DNA from: Posidonia oceanica
Taxonomy: Eukaryota > Streptophyta > Magnoliopsida > Alismatales > Posidoniaceae
NCBI GenBank assembly: GCA_037176725.1
Contig: JAZBRS010000044.1
Location: forward strand, 5,394,001-5,458,000
Reading direction: 5' to 3'
Length of the DNA: 64,000 nt
The notes beneath the pieces are model-generated. The model was given only the letters and a program-made list of their open reading frames with translations, ran no database searches and was not told where the DNA came from. Shown here piece after piece: positions 12,261-23,142 of the stretch. Position numbers and translations under genes: made by a program. Each line of letters starts with the position of its first letter. The first letter of the stretch is position 1.

Positions 12261-13912
12261 GGGAGGAGGGAGTAGGGGCGTGATGGGCCGAAAAAAAAGG
12301 AAAAGAAAAACAAAGAAGAAGGAGAGAAACGGGCTGATGGGCCCAGCAAGGAAAAAGGAAAGAAAAATGAGAAGGAAGAAAGAGAGGGAAAAGTGAGGAA
12401 ATAAAATTAGGAAAAAATAAATTAAAAATAAGTAAAAATACTAGAAAGGTTGTGTTGTGAGTTAGGATTTTAATTAGATTTTTAATGACTGTTTTTAGGC
12501 TAATTAGTGTGTTTTGGGCTTGATTAGGGTTTTAGGGTTTTGTTTTGTTCTTAATTTGTTTTCCATTTGATTAAGTGTTTGTTAAATCTTTTAAATTGTT
12601 TTGTTAATTGTGTTTTTCTTGTTAAGCATTTTAGGATGTTAATTAGGATTTTTAGGATTTATTTTTAGATTAATTAGGATGGGTTTTGGGCTTTTAGTTT
12701 TAGTCTTTTAGGTTTTTCTTCTTTCTTAAGTCTTTTGAATTAGGTTTTTGATTTTTATTTGTTGATTTTTCTTGATGTTTTTTAATTGGGTTTCTCTGGT
12801 TTGATGGAGTGTTTTTAAGTCTTTTTAATGTGTTTTTCATTTTCTTTTTAATTAAGTTCTTAGGTTGTTTTTTCTTAGGTTTGCTAAGTTAGGCTTTTTT
12901 CTTTCATTAATTACTTATCTTAGTGTTTTAATTGTTTTACTTCTTTTTAGGGTTTGTTTTTTTAATTCTTTTGATAGAGTTTTCACTTTAGGTTGCTTTT
13001 GATTTTATTTCAGTTTTTTCTTTGATTTTACAGTATTTTCTTTTAGTTTGTTTTGCATTTTTTAGTTTGCATGCTTGATTCTCTTTTTAGCTTGATTTAA
13101 TTAGGTTTAAGTTTTTAATTGTTTGTTTAATGTTTTTAAATTGTTTTCTTAGTGTTCTGGTTTGTTTCTTTTACGTTTTCGATTTTTACAGATTTTTAGG
13201 GTTTTTTTTATGGATTTTAGTAAAAGAAAGAAAAGGAAAGAAGAAGGAGGAAAGAAAATGGGAAAAGGGAGAAGTAAAAAGGAAAGAGATGAGTTGGAGG
13301 AAAATGATTTTTTAAAATTCAGGGAAAAAGCTAAAAATAAAGTAAAAATAGGAATGAGATAGAGAAGGGATAGAAGCACAAATGGGGCCCACAGCCAGGC
13401 AGGAAAAAGAGCAAGAAAGGGATGAAAAGAGAGACGATAATCAGGAGAGAGAGAGAGGAGAGAGAAAAGGATAATCCCCGGAGAGAGAAAAGGATAATTA
13501 GGGCAAATGAGAGGCTTAGAGGTCTTGGAATGGGATGAAAATTGGGGAGTGGGTAGCCTAGGGTTTCTAGTGTTGGTTCTGAGGTTTTGGTTTGATTCTA
13601 AGAAGGTTTTAGAGGGGTTTCAAGGTGTAGAAAAAAGGGGAGTTTCACCTAGATTTTCTAGGATTTTTGGGAATGGTCTTGGGTTGGAAATTTCTAGGTT
13701 CCTGGGTAGGTTTGTTAAGTAGGTGTTGATGGGTTTTCCTATGGATTTTGGTCAGGTTTTGAGCTTAGGAAGAGGGGTAAAGGCTTAGGTCAAGTTTGGC
13801 TGGTTTTGAAGGATAAAGAAGAGGGTTAGGGTTTGGTTTGGTTTGGGTTTGAGTCCAGCAATCACCAGGAGGGTCCCAAATGGTCCAAGCCTGCCAAGAT
13901 GGGGTGTCAACA

Positions 13913-13917
13913 GCATC
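13913..13917. repeat. Target site duplication GCATC, right copy
   Basis: Pairs with 7910-7914. Both copies fall inside the PMD coding exon, and removing one copy plus the LTR restores the frame. Confidence 0.95.
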
Positions 13918-14303
13918 AAAGCCTTGCTAGCCTCCTGATCCCTTGCTAAATACCTGCCTGTCTTCTTGGAGCCCACTATCTCAACAGAAATGGCGAAGCG
14001 ATCATCTACTGCTTCAGTAGATTCCACCGCCAATCCAAGCAAAGAAGACACCTCCTCACATGTGATCAAAGTCTCCCCACAAGGAAGGTTGAAGGTGTTG
14101 GAGGAGCCATTCCAGAAAGCCATCAAAGCATGCAACAATGGCCAAGGCATAGGCGTGCGAATCAGATCAAGCAGCTTGTCGAAACCACTGCACCCGAAGA
14201 GATGCTTGTTATCCTCTGCTCGATTGATCAAGCCAGACACCCACGGCAGAGTATACTGGAAAGAATTGTGGAAGTTTGGGCATCCCGTGAGGTTCACTAC
14301 AGC

Positions 14304-14380
14304 CTAAACAAGCAACATTCAGAGGCAAAACCACAAAGAAAGGCATGCAAAGACAAAAAGGGACAAAGAGGAGAACATAC
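14304..14380 (-). other. 77-nt intron of the PMD gene
   Basis: The exon ends GACCAG before GTATG at 14381/14380, and the acceptor TTGCTTGTTTAG precedes GCTGTAGTG at 14303. It is phase 0. Reading through without splicing adds a run of residues unlike PMD and a stop, so the intron is well supported by frame and signals, though not by transcript data. Confidence 0.7.
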
Positions 14381-14473
14381 CTGGTCATCCCGAATGGCTT
14401 TCATCAAATGGTTGGGGATATCAACCACCCTCTTCACTTGGAAGGTCGAAGAAGAGAAGGAAGGGAGCTTCAT

Positions 14474-15547
14474 GATCAAGATAGGGGGTTTACTTGTGCA
14501 GAATGCTCTCTGAAAAGCAAGGACAGCCGTCTTTTATTTCCTCCTATCAAAAGAATCAGGGTTTAAAACGATTTCTGAAATAAATAAACCAAGAGATCGC
14601 GCGTCGCCCTAACAATCAGCGACTAGCTTAGCCGCCCAATTAAGAGGTGACTAACCCATCAGAACAGACCATCTGCTACAACCTAGCATCCCTTCCATTT
14701 AGAATGATGCCACCTTAGAACTACGAAGCTGAAGAGTGAACTCTTGCCTTGAGTTCACGCACCATCCGCCACAACCACTGCGAACACCAGACGACACATC
14801 GGATTGGCAAGGGAAGGGTTCACTCCCTCACCCGGTTCTCTTTGCACGGAACCTCTTTACTTGCCAAATTGAGCTGTGGGACGACGGTCCTTTCCAGAGA
14901 GTGCTGGTCCCACTTAAGGACGGAAAACACTTGATCACAACGAATTGCATTCATTCATTTTGCATATGTCCATATGGTTTGGGACCAACCGTACCCCACC
15001 GGCCTAATCTAGCATATGGACCATTCATTACATCACGTGTTGACCTTGCATTTGCATTTGTTTGTTTGAATCATGCATCCATGCATTTTCTCATATCATT
15101 GGAAGTGGAGCACGGACAGAGCATTGATCTTCAAGAGTATTAGAAACCCTTAGGACATATGATTCTCCTAGAGTCAACTTAGTTCCTACCTATCCTTTTA
15201 TCAATTCCAATCTGAGTGAAATCTCAAACAAGATGTCACACTCTCCTTTCGATCGTGCTGGAATAACATCCCGCGATTTCTTCCTTAGTTCTTGCCCTAT
15301 TGGAACACCTCTACATGGTTGACCTGGTCTTGACCTCGGCCGCGACACAAGTTCCAAAACCGACTTGACCTCTCCATGCCTGAATTTCCGATATGCTGGC
15401 ATTTAAATCCTCTTTTTATCTTTCCTTTGGCTACTTCAGTGGTAAATTGTTTGAGATGGAGCTCCCTTTTTCAGGAAATGCTTAATAGGACATTGTTCTT
15501 ACCTTGGAATCGATCTTGTTCCAAGATCAACTCCAAGGAGGGGCATT
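14474..15547 (+). mobile_element. 3' non-coding region of element L with polypurine tract
   Basis: Plus-strand sequence between the antisense PMD gene and the L 3' LTR. It contains the element's recurring GGCGAC/GTCGCC words (14600-14660) and a CATTCATTTTGCAT-type stretch (14945-15090). It ends CTCCAAGGAGGGGCATT just before the LTR at 15548; AAGGAGGGG is a reasonable polypurine tract and marks 15548 as the start of a 3' LTR. A 71-codon minus-strand frame (15190-15402) has no recognisable family. Confidence 0.6.
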
Positions 15548-16004
15548 TGTAGATATCCTATTTTCGCATTTCTGAGAGTTCTTTTAAGGATAGAAACCTT
15601 GAGGCGCCCCAAATCACATGCTTAGGTTTTGATGACACATCTTCCAGATGTTCCTTGATTTCTTCAAAGCATCACTTGATCCTACCTTGACTCAGGTTGT
15701 TGGCTGTGGTAGAGCTAACTCACTCAGGCTTGTGGCAAGTCCGAGTACCCTGAGTATCCTTTATTTCTGCTCAGATTCGTGGCAGATTTGAGTTAACAGA
15801 GATGCCTTCTTGATTTCATAGACTATCTGTAGTTTCCCGGCCTTCTATCTTGTTTTCTCTGGCCAAAACTCGGAAGGTAGGGCTGGAAATGACCTGAGCT
15901 TGTTAGTAGCCAACTGAGGAGGTGACCAAGTTAGGTGCCTGGTTAAACGGCGACTAATCTAGGCGTCATCATTATAGGCGACTGATCTAGGAGTTATCCT
16001 TATA

Positions 16005-16290
16005 GGCGACTAACAGTCGTGGTTTCCATTAACCGCCTCTGACAGTTGTTTTGGCGGTTATCTCCCACAATCCCCTCAACCCTTAGGCGCCAACTCAACT
16101 GACGACTAAGCAGTCGTGGAACTGCAGCGGTTATCTCCCATGATCCCTCAACCATTTGGCGCCAACTCCATTGGCGACTAATGGTTGTGGCCTCCTTTGA
16201 ACCACTTTTCCACGGTTGTTTCCCACGACCCCCCTTGACCGTTAGGCGCCAACTCAACCGACGACTAACAATCATGGCCTCGTTCCCACA
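16005..16290. repeat. GGCGACTAA sub-repeats in L LTR
   Basis: Four imperfect copies of a block with GACTAACAGTCGTGG and TTAGGCGCCAACTCAAC, at 16011, 16104, 16176 and 16263 (spacing 72-93 bp). The R LTR has the matching set on the other strand at about 30015-30360, partly with exact 72-bp spacing (30103, 30175, 30247). Confidence 0.75.
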
Positions 16291-16410
16291 GTTTTTCACG
16301 ATTGACTGGGCGGTTGCTAGCTTTAGTCACCATCTCAACAGGTGACTAACCCTAACTGCCACTTTTCTTCTAGAATTTTTTGAATTCCAACAGTCCTCAC
16401 CCCTAGAGTT

Positions 16411-16419
16411 TATAAATAG
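16411..16419 (+). promoter_or_regulatory. TATA box of L LTR
   Basis: TATAAATAG after CCTAGAGTT, in the middle of the LTR. The same TATAAATAGACCCC word is in the R LTR on the minus strand (about 29940-29952). It would drive sense transcription of L to the right. Confidence 0.65.
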
Positions 16420-17037
16420 ACCCCTTAGGCCAGTGGTTTGAGGGTCGGAATTTTTGAGAGAGGAATCACCCTGTCAGTTTTGAGTCTCCACCTTCAAGAG
16501 CTAGAGTCTTCAACCCAGAAGCTCTATCTCCCACCTTCAGAAAAGGGAAACCCAATTCCCATCTTCATTCCAGAGATTCCCAGCTAAGCCGGAGCTCCGA
16601 CCGTGCCTCATTTCTACTTCATTGCATTCAGCATAAGGGTGAAAGGGAGTATCTTCCTCCAATCTAATTGTTCATTGCATTTTCTTTTACATTCCTTAGC
16701 ATAGGACCCATAGCATATGCATGCGGGGAACAACCCCCGGTTAGTATTTGTTTCTTTTAGTCATGTTGTTTTGTTTACTTCTATTATTGACTACTACACT
16801 TGAACTGATCTAGATCTTTTTCATTTTGTTTTGAAGGATAGGAAAGCGCTTACGTAACACGAGGGAGCTGCTAGACGACATCCAGCCGTCGATCTAGTGG
16901 TCCAGGGACCTACATCTTCGTAATCTCCCCCAAGGTGTCTTGCCTACCCAAAGGCGAGTGGTGATCACAACAAAAGTTGACAACGTACGTGGAGGCGCCG
17001 ACATCTTCTTAAATACCCCCCAATTCCACATCCACAG

Positions 17038-18272
17038 TTTGGTCATCTGATTGTCTTCCACTGTGCTGTCTTTTACGGTCGGTCCAATGTACTGATGGGC
17101 GTTGGTCCTAGTGCGAGTGTCGGTGACCTTCAACGGGAGTTGGCAACTTCCAACAATCACATTCAGGAGCTAGTAAGCAATTTCTTTTTGTGTTCTTTCA
17201 CCTTACTGCTTATTTGCTTATGCATCTCTTTTGGTCGCACAACTGGCTGCTTTAAAGGGTATGATTGAGGCGTTCAGGACTCAGCAGCAGCAGCACTCCT
17301 TGAGGGTTGAGGAGATGGTGCGGGAGAGGGATGAGCTGTTGTCCCGTCTGCACGAGTTTCGAGCACAGGTGAGCCTCGTTTTTTTCCTTTCAGTTGTTTG
17401 CACCTGTTCTTACTGTTTAACTGTCGTTTTTTGCTTTGATATAGGCCGAGAGTGCCTCGACAAGTGCAGAGCCTCCCCCTGCTCCCACCATAGGTCTAGC
17501 TGCTTCCCGTGTTGAGGGCATGCTTGCTGAGGAGGTCCGGGCTCGTGATTTAGAGGTACTACCACACTTTTCTTACTTTAAATACCTGTAAATGCTTGTC
17601 CTCTAACATATATAGTTTCATTGTGTAGATTCAGGCGATGATGGACCTGATCCACACACCTCCAGCCACCGGTCCCACTCAGAGCCAGCTAGACAACGCT
17701 TTGGGGCATGCCGAGGAGCTACAGGGGCGTCTCAGTCAGGTGGAGCGGGAACGTGACAGCCACATTCAGGAGCTAGAGGCTCGTGTTGCCGCATCTGATG
17801 CAGCGATGGCTAGGGCTCAGTTTGAGGCTACCTCCATGAGAAGGGTACTTCTGTTCTGCTTCGATGCTTTAATTGCAGCTAGCCTTTCTACTTTTTGCTG
17901 ATAAATTGCTTTAACTCTGTGGCTTGCTGTCTTTTATTACAGTTGAGTGATCTCCGTGGGTAGCAGATGCGGGAGATGGAGGCACGACTGGTGCAGGCAG
18001 AGGTGGCAGTCGCGGCAGTTCTTCCTGGTGCTGATATAGCTGGTCTGATGCCTGCCCCTGTTGCTGTAGCTCCTGCAGGGTCAGGGCATTCTAGGGCTCT
18101 AACGGCTGAGCAGATTGCGAGAGCGCGATCTTCTCCTCATCTTGCGATGGTTCGCTCTGTATTGAGGATGTCTCGGGAGAGGAGCTAGAGTGGGGCGACG
18201 TCTTCAATTGCACAGCCTACGTCGAGGCCTCCAGATGGTGGACATGAGGGTAGCGGTGAGTCTGGTCATTGA
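17038..18272 (+). pseudogene. Antisense multi-exon coiled-coil gene in element R, 5' truncated by L
   Basis: Five exons, all phase 0: 17038-17172, 17234-17368, 17445-17555, 17629-17844 and 17943-18272. Donors are GTAAGC, GTGAGC, GTACTA and GTACTT; acceptors ATATAG, TGTGTAG and ATTACAG are good, but the one before exon 2 reads TTTTG and appears damaged. The product is rich in Q, E, R and L with heptad-like stretches (for example HSLRVEEMVRERDELLSRL), so a coiled coil is likely; HIQEL recurs in exons 1 and 4. There are in-frame TAGs at 17961 and 18186, with the frame continuing to TGA at 18270. It lies on the strand opposite to R, downstream of pol, and its start is missing at the L LTR junction. 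It may be the C-terminal half of a PMD-type extra gene, but no PMD motif remains here. Confidence 0.65.
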
Positions 18273-19579
18273 GCTTGTTCCTTTTTTGTTTTTAGCAGAA
18301 TATGTCAATGTAAAGTGAAAACATTTATATGATAAAATGTTTCTTTTGTTTACCTGCACACTCTTGCATTTTTGTTAATAATCAAAAGACATACCTTTCT
18401 CGACAAAAGAATTGGCTAAGTTATTTTAAAGAAAGATATTGCAATGCATGTTGATAAATGGTAGTCTTTAAATGCATGCTTCTGGTTTGAAATTGGATGG
18501 AGAGAATTAATTTCTAGCCTCAACTGAAGAGATGGAAAATCAGAGCCCAGTGGACACCGATTGTGAGTCATCCGTGGATGCTCTAAAGATTGTTGCCTAA
18601 GCAATGTCTTTGTTGAGAGAACGCACTCAAGCCGTGAGACACGCTTGAGTAGGACGTTAACTCCGAATCTGGGTGGGTCGATTGTTGCATCATCAGCCAG
18701 ATTAATTCCAATTTTCCTACTTACTAAGTTCTCACTTGTAGGTAGGTTGGATGTTTTGGTTTCTTGGTTTTTTTGTTTTTTTTGTCTTTTTCTAGGTTTT
18801 GTAATTTTTTGGCGTTTTTGCTTTTACAATCTTTTTGGGTTTTGTTGCTTTTCTAATTTTTTTGGATTTTTGATTTCTCCAATCGGGAAAGCTGAGTATC
18901 TACTCTAAGTGTTAGCCTTTGGGTCTATTCTAGCCATATGAGTGGGCCCTATATTCGTGGACATGTCCCTTGTGTCATGCTTGTACCTTTGGAGACTTCG
19001 GTCCACCCATCAGTCCTTATTAGGGTTGTTCTTCCCTCAGCCCTTTCAGTCCTTGACCACCCAGGGTTGCGTATTCCTTGCCTGTTAGTGGAATAGGACG
19101 GGGGAGGTTTAAGACATAGCAGGCTCTCGGTTTGGCTTAGGTCTTGGATTCCACTTGCCTATTTTGGTCCTTAATGCGTCTTTCTAGGATTTATGCCTTA
19201 CGATTCACTGATCGCTTTGGCAATTTTCGCTCTTTGGATAGCTCTTTGCTGACCTCTTTTAGTTAGACAGTTTCTTTTACTGTCTCTTTTCATTTGTTCC
19301 TCACTTGGACAGCTTCTTTGCTACCTTCTTTCCTCTCTGTTTGGGCAGTTTTTGCTCCCATCTTTTTTGGACGCTCTTTAAGTTATTTGGCAAGCAGTTC
19401 GTACCATAAGCCTCTACTTCGAGCTTACCTTTCTCTTACCTCCCTGTGCAAGGTGTATGTGGAGACAGGTTAGGGCATGGGTCCTCCTAGGTGTTCCTCT
19501 TCTTATTGGCTTTGGGAATCTTCCCCCTCTTTTAGCCCGATGTTAGGACCTAAGTCTACCATTGATACAAGCCTGCTGA
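18273..19579 (-). mobile_element. R region between pol end and antisense gene, no ORF
   Basis: 1.3 kb with no protein I can support. It holds a T-rich stretch (18765-18885) and otherwise unremarkable sequence. In R's direction it follows the integrase stop codon. No LTR or polypurine tract occurs here, which fits R's 3' end having been displaced by the L insertion. Confidence 0.55.
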
Positions 19580-20734
19580 TCAAGGGTAGTACTTTTTCAA
19601 GTGTAATGCATTCCAGGGGTCAGGAAGATCCGTCCCATTTTGGGATAACCAATAGGCATTCTCCGGATATGCAGCAACCACTACATAAGGTCCCTCCCAG
19701 TTTGGTTTTAACTTTCCCTTAGGGTGGGGCTTATTGTAGGGCAACACCTCTTTCAGCACTAGATCACCAATTTTAAATTTGCATTCGATTACTTTCTTTT
19801 GGTAAGCCTTGGTTAACCTTTGTTGATAGACACGCATATGCACGGCGGCTGCCAGCCGTTTCTCATCAAGGAGTTCCAAATGAAGGAGTAAAGCTTGCCT
19901 CTTTTCTTCAGTAGACATTCTCTTATCAATTTTAACTCATAACGAGGGGATCAGGAACTCGTATGGGACTACTGCTTCCATACCAAAGACTAAAGCATAG
20001 GGGGTTTGACCCGTTGCTATCCTTATGGTGGTGCGGTATGCCCATAATGCATTAACAAGCTTATCTGACCAATCCGATCCCTTAGCGTCTTCTACCGTCT
20101 TTTTAATGATTTTGATTAAGGTCTTATTAGTAGCTTCTACTTGGCTGTTCCCTTGCGGGTAAAACGGGGAAGAGTGGTGTAGAGTGATACCGAATAGTCG
20201 TTTGAACTCCTCTGAGATGAAGATCGGTCCGTTGTCTGCTACTAAGGCTTTAGGCACCCCGAACCTTGCGATAATATTTCGTTGTACGAATCGGCACAGG
20301 GTTGTGGCCTTGATGTTCGCGAATGCCTCCGCTTTTGCCAATTTGGTGAAGTATTCTATTGCTGTGAGGATGAAGGTGTTGCCCTTTCCTTGATGGATGG
20401 GTCCCACCACATCGAAGGCCCACATAGAGAAAGGCCATGGCGTTGATAAAGCGTGAAGTGCTGAAGCTAGAGCATGAATCTTGTTGGCATGCAGCTGGCA
20501 GCTCTTGCACCGCTTGACCTTACTTCCACAGTCAGCTTCCATGGTAGGCCAGTAATACCCCCTTCTGATTATCATTTTGGCCATGAACTGGGAGTTGATG
20601 TGGCCCTTGCAGACTTCTTCATGTGTTTCTTTGAGAATTTCGGCTGATTCAGATGTGTCCACACATTGGAGTTCAATCCCTAAGGGTGTTCTCCAGAAGA
20701 GTGTGTTGGCTCTGATGTAGTACTTTGTAGTCAT
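19580..20734 (-). pseudogene. R integrase
   Basis: Zinc-binding H38, H45, C76 and C79 (ETHEEVCKGH, KRCKSCQ) and catalytic D108 (WAFDVVGP), D167 (LVADNGP) and E200 (GNSQVEATN). Thirty-two residues separate the second D and the E, three fewer than the usual 35. A TGA at about 19934 (CGA in related sequences is likely) splits the frame; after it comes the C-terminal part with MRVYQQRLTKAYQKKV, KIGDLVLKEV, WEGPYVV and final HLKKYYP. A stop just upstream (about 20800) separates it from RNase H. It would insert element DNA into the genome. Confidence 0.88.
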
Positions 20735-20800
20735 CTTCCTCAGTGCTTCTCTGTCCTTAGGAGTTGCATAGGTCGGGAAGGTGCAATCTTGTACATAATT

Positions 20801-22153
20801 CTATATGTCATAGTACCACGGATTACCATCATTGCTTACTTCTGTAGCTCCTTGATAACAAAGCTCTGTGCGCATTATGCTTTCCTGGTTTAGTTCCTCC
20901 CTGAATTCCTGAACCCATTCTGTGGCAGACCCCACTGTTGGTGTGCTGATTTTTCGCACCGTGATGGATTGCTCGTTTGTCTCTGAATTGAAGGGGAACG
21001 AGGATGCCAATGAGGCCAATGAATCAGCCAGGATGTTGTTGCTTCTAAGTGCATGCACATATATTACTCTGTCAAACTTCTTCAATAAAGCTCTAGCTAG
21101 ATTGCGATATGCCTGCAGCTTTAGTGAGAGGGTCTTGTAGTTGTTGAGGACTTGTCGTATGACAAGTTGTGAGTCCCCAATTACTTTTAGCCTCCTTGCC
21201 CCTAGATCAAGAGTCATTCGGAGCCCTAGGATGAGTGCCTCATATTCTGCGATATTATTGCTTGCCCGGAAGAGTAGCTGGGCTGCAGCAGGGAGAACAA
21301 CACCCTCCGGAGTGAGGAGTGTTGCCCCTATTCCGGCGCCCTGCGAGTTAAGTGCTCTATCGAAATGGAGGGTCCATTCTCTGATAAGTGGCATGACACT
21401 ACTGATCGCCAGTATTTCCTCGTCTGCGAAGTCTGTTGACACTGGCTGATATCCTATCATAGGTAGCCCAGCGAGTTGATCCGCGATAGCTTGCCCTTTG
21501 ACTGCCTTCTGAGTGATGAACTGTAGGTCGAACTCAATAAGGAGCATTTGCCATCGTGCTAGCCTTCCGGACAATGCAGGTTTCTTGATCATATACTTGA
21601 TAGGGTCCATCTTGGCTAAGTAATAGACTTTGTGTGCCAGAAAGTAGTGTGTGAGCTTTTGTGAGGTCCATACTAAGGTTAGGCAGTGTCTCTCGATCTG
21701 GGTGTATTTCCTCTCGTACTCAATGAATGTTTTGTTGAGGTAATAAACCACTTTCTCCTTCCTTCCAGTCTCATCGTGTTGTGCCAGGACGACACCCAAC
21801 GAGTTATCAGTGACGGCTAAGTAAAGTAGCAATGGCCTCTCGGGGACCGGAGCTGTCAACATTAGAGGATTGAGGAGGTAGAGCTTTAGATGATCGAAAG
21901 TCTTTTGACAGGTATGATTCCACTTGAATTCCGTGCCGCCTTTTAAAAGCTCATAGAATGGTCTACACTTCTCCGCATGCTGAGAGATGAATCTGCGGAT
22001 AAATTGTAGGCTCCCTATGAGTCCTTTGAGCTCCTTGATATTCTTTGGAGGCAGCATGGCTGTTATAGCTTTAGCTTTGGTGGGATCCACTTCTATGCCC
22101 CTTTGATTACTATGAAGCCGAGTAGTTTTCTGGCAGTGACCTCGAAGACACAC
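20801..22153 (-). pseudogene. R RT connection, RNase H and additional archaeal-type RNase H
   Basis: 450 codons. Residues 20-100 are RT thumb/connection (GIEVDPTKAKAI, FIRRFISQHAEKC). Residues 105-225 are the original gypsy RNase H (YLAVTDNSLGVVLAQHD, ERKYTQIERHCLTLVW). Residues 258-385 are a second RNase H with candidate catalytic residues D265 (LHFDRAL), E305 (AEYEALILG), D327 (VIGDSQLV) and D377 (ILADSLASLA). The second domain is the archaeal-type RNase H described for Tat elements. The family motif around the first aspartate is usually FDG; here it is FDR. Confidence 0.85.
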
Positions 22154-22159
22154 TTCTTG

Positions 22160-23142
22160 GGGTTCATTCTGAGTTTGTACTGGTCTGCTCTCCAGAGTAC
22201 TCTTTCTAATGCTTCAAAGTGTCCTTCTCTTGTTTTTTATTTTACTAACAAGTCATCCACATAGCACTCCATGCAATCATGTATCATGTCGTGAAAGATC
22301 GACATCATTGCCCTCTAATAGGTGGCTCCAGCGTTCTTTAGTCCGAATGGCATGACTACATAGCAATAGGTCCCCCATGGAGTGGTAAACGAGGTCTTCT
22401 CCTGATCTTCTTCTGCGAGTTTGATCTGGTTGTATCTGGAGAAACCGTCCATGAACGAGAGCATCTCATGGCCTGCGGTGTTGTCTATGAGGATGTCTAT
22501 ATGTGGGAGAGGGAAATCATCTTTCGGGCATGCTTCATTGAGGTTTCTGTAATCAATGCACACACGCACTTTACCATCTTTCTTCATTATTGGAACTATG
22601 TTTGCGATCCACTTTGGATATACCACAACTCTGATGAACTTTGCTTTATGCAACTTGTCTATCTCGTCTTTGACTTTTGGAGCGAGGTCTAGACGTAGAC
22701 GCTGGAGCTTCTACTTCGCTGTCTTTGCACCTGGCTTGAGAGGGAGCCTGTGCTCCACCAGTAGTGATTCAAGCCCGGGCATTTCTTCGTAAGAGAAGGC
22801 CAGTATCTTCACATATCTTTTGAGTAGCTTCTCCATTCTGGCTCGTTCATCTGAGTTGAGGGCAGAGCTTATCCGAACTGGTATTGAATCATCTTTAGAG
22901 CCCAGTTTGATTTCTTCTGTTTCTTCAGCGATAGCCTTGGTCTGCTCATCGTATTTCTTCATCATTTCTTCAAAGATGGCAGGGTCTACTGATTCTTCTT
23001 CATCTGAGTCTTCTTCTGTATCCACCAGCTCGAAGACTTCATAGTTCCCAGTGCTTTTGCCAGTGATGTTCGACACTTCTTCGACCAGGAAGATGGCGTG
23101 CGACGTGGCTAGCTCATTGGTAACGCCATGGTGTAATGACAT
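22160..23142 (-). pseudogene. R reverse transcriptase
   Basis: RT blocks in order include KKDGKVRVCIDYRNLNEACP, FMDGFSRYNQIKLAEED, TPWGTYCYVVMPFGLKNAGA and ECYVDDLLVK (YVDD at plus 22252-22263, intact). An in-frame TAG at about 22313 replaces the CAG of the family's ATYQRAM block. A second stop (TAA) follows the YVDD block in LVK-stop-KTREGHF. The frame changes near 22100 in the thumb region. It copies element RNA into DNA; this copy is inactive. Confidence 0.9.

Larger units (their letters stand above)
7915..13912 (-). mobile_element. Solo LTR S (E1 family), 5998 bp, TSD GCATC
   Basis: The plus strand starts TGTAGTAATCC at 7915 and ends GGGGTGTCAACA at 13912. It is flanked by perfect 5-bp duplications GCATC at 7910-7914 and 13913-13917. 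There is no primer site or internal sequence, so it is a solo LTR left by LTR-LTR recombination. It shares its layout with the E1 LTR: conserved GGTGTTAGGCACC block, short 30-bp minisatellite, ATGCAATTTT region, GC-rich, GA-rich and T-rich sections. It interrupts exon 2 of the PMD gene. Confidence 0.95.
7101..14473 (-). pseudogene. Antisense plant mobile domain (PMD) gene of element L, split by solo LTR S
   Basis: Two exons on the minus strand. Exon 1 is 14473-14381 (31 codons from an ATG). A 77-nt intron follows (14380-14304; GTATG donor, TGTTTAG acceptor). Exon 2 is 14303-13913 plus 7909-7101. Skipping LTR S and one TSD copy, the two halves join in frame, giving about 430 residues with a single in-frame TGA (plus 7887-7889), easily explained as CGA to TGA. 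PMD hallmarks (family of PF10536) include LPCGETLITCEEVSSLLGL, the counterpart of the family's GE-x-T-x-T-x-x-[DE]-V-x-x-x-L-G-L signature, and later FGSPLLLHRWF. The gene runs opposite to L, between its missing pol and its 3' LTR, where some Tat elements carry extra antisense ORFs. A host PMD-gene origin is the alternative. Confidence 0.75.
15548..17036 (+). mobile_element. Element L 3' LTR, 1489 bp
   Basis: Starts TGTAGATATCC and ends CACATCCACA. It is preceded by a polypurine-like tract and is the same family as the R LTR (29287-30780), but in the opposite orientation. Shared parts include the start, CATTTCTGAGAGTTC, TAGCATAGGACCCATAGCAT, GCGCTTACGTAACACG and the 72-97 bp sub-repeats. The sequence right of 17036 is coding sequence of the R antisense gene, cut at the junction. 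The bases there are GTTTG; the other duplication copy should flank the missing L 5' LTR. Confidence 0.8.

Noticed and set aside
15190..15402. 71-codon minus-strand frame before L 3' LTR
   Set aside because: No recognised motif and no splice context linking it to the PMD gene. It is left as non-coding.
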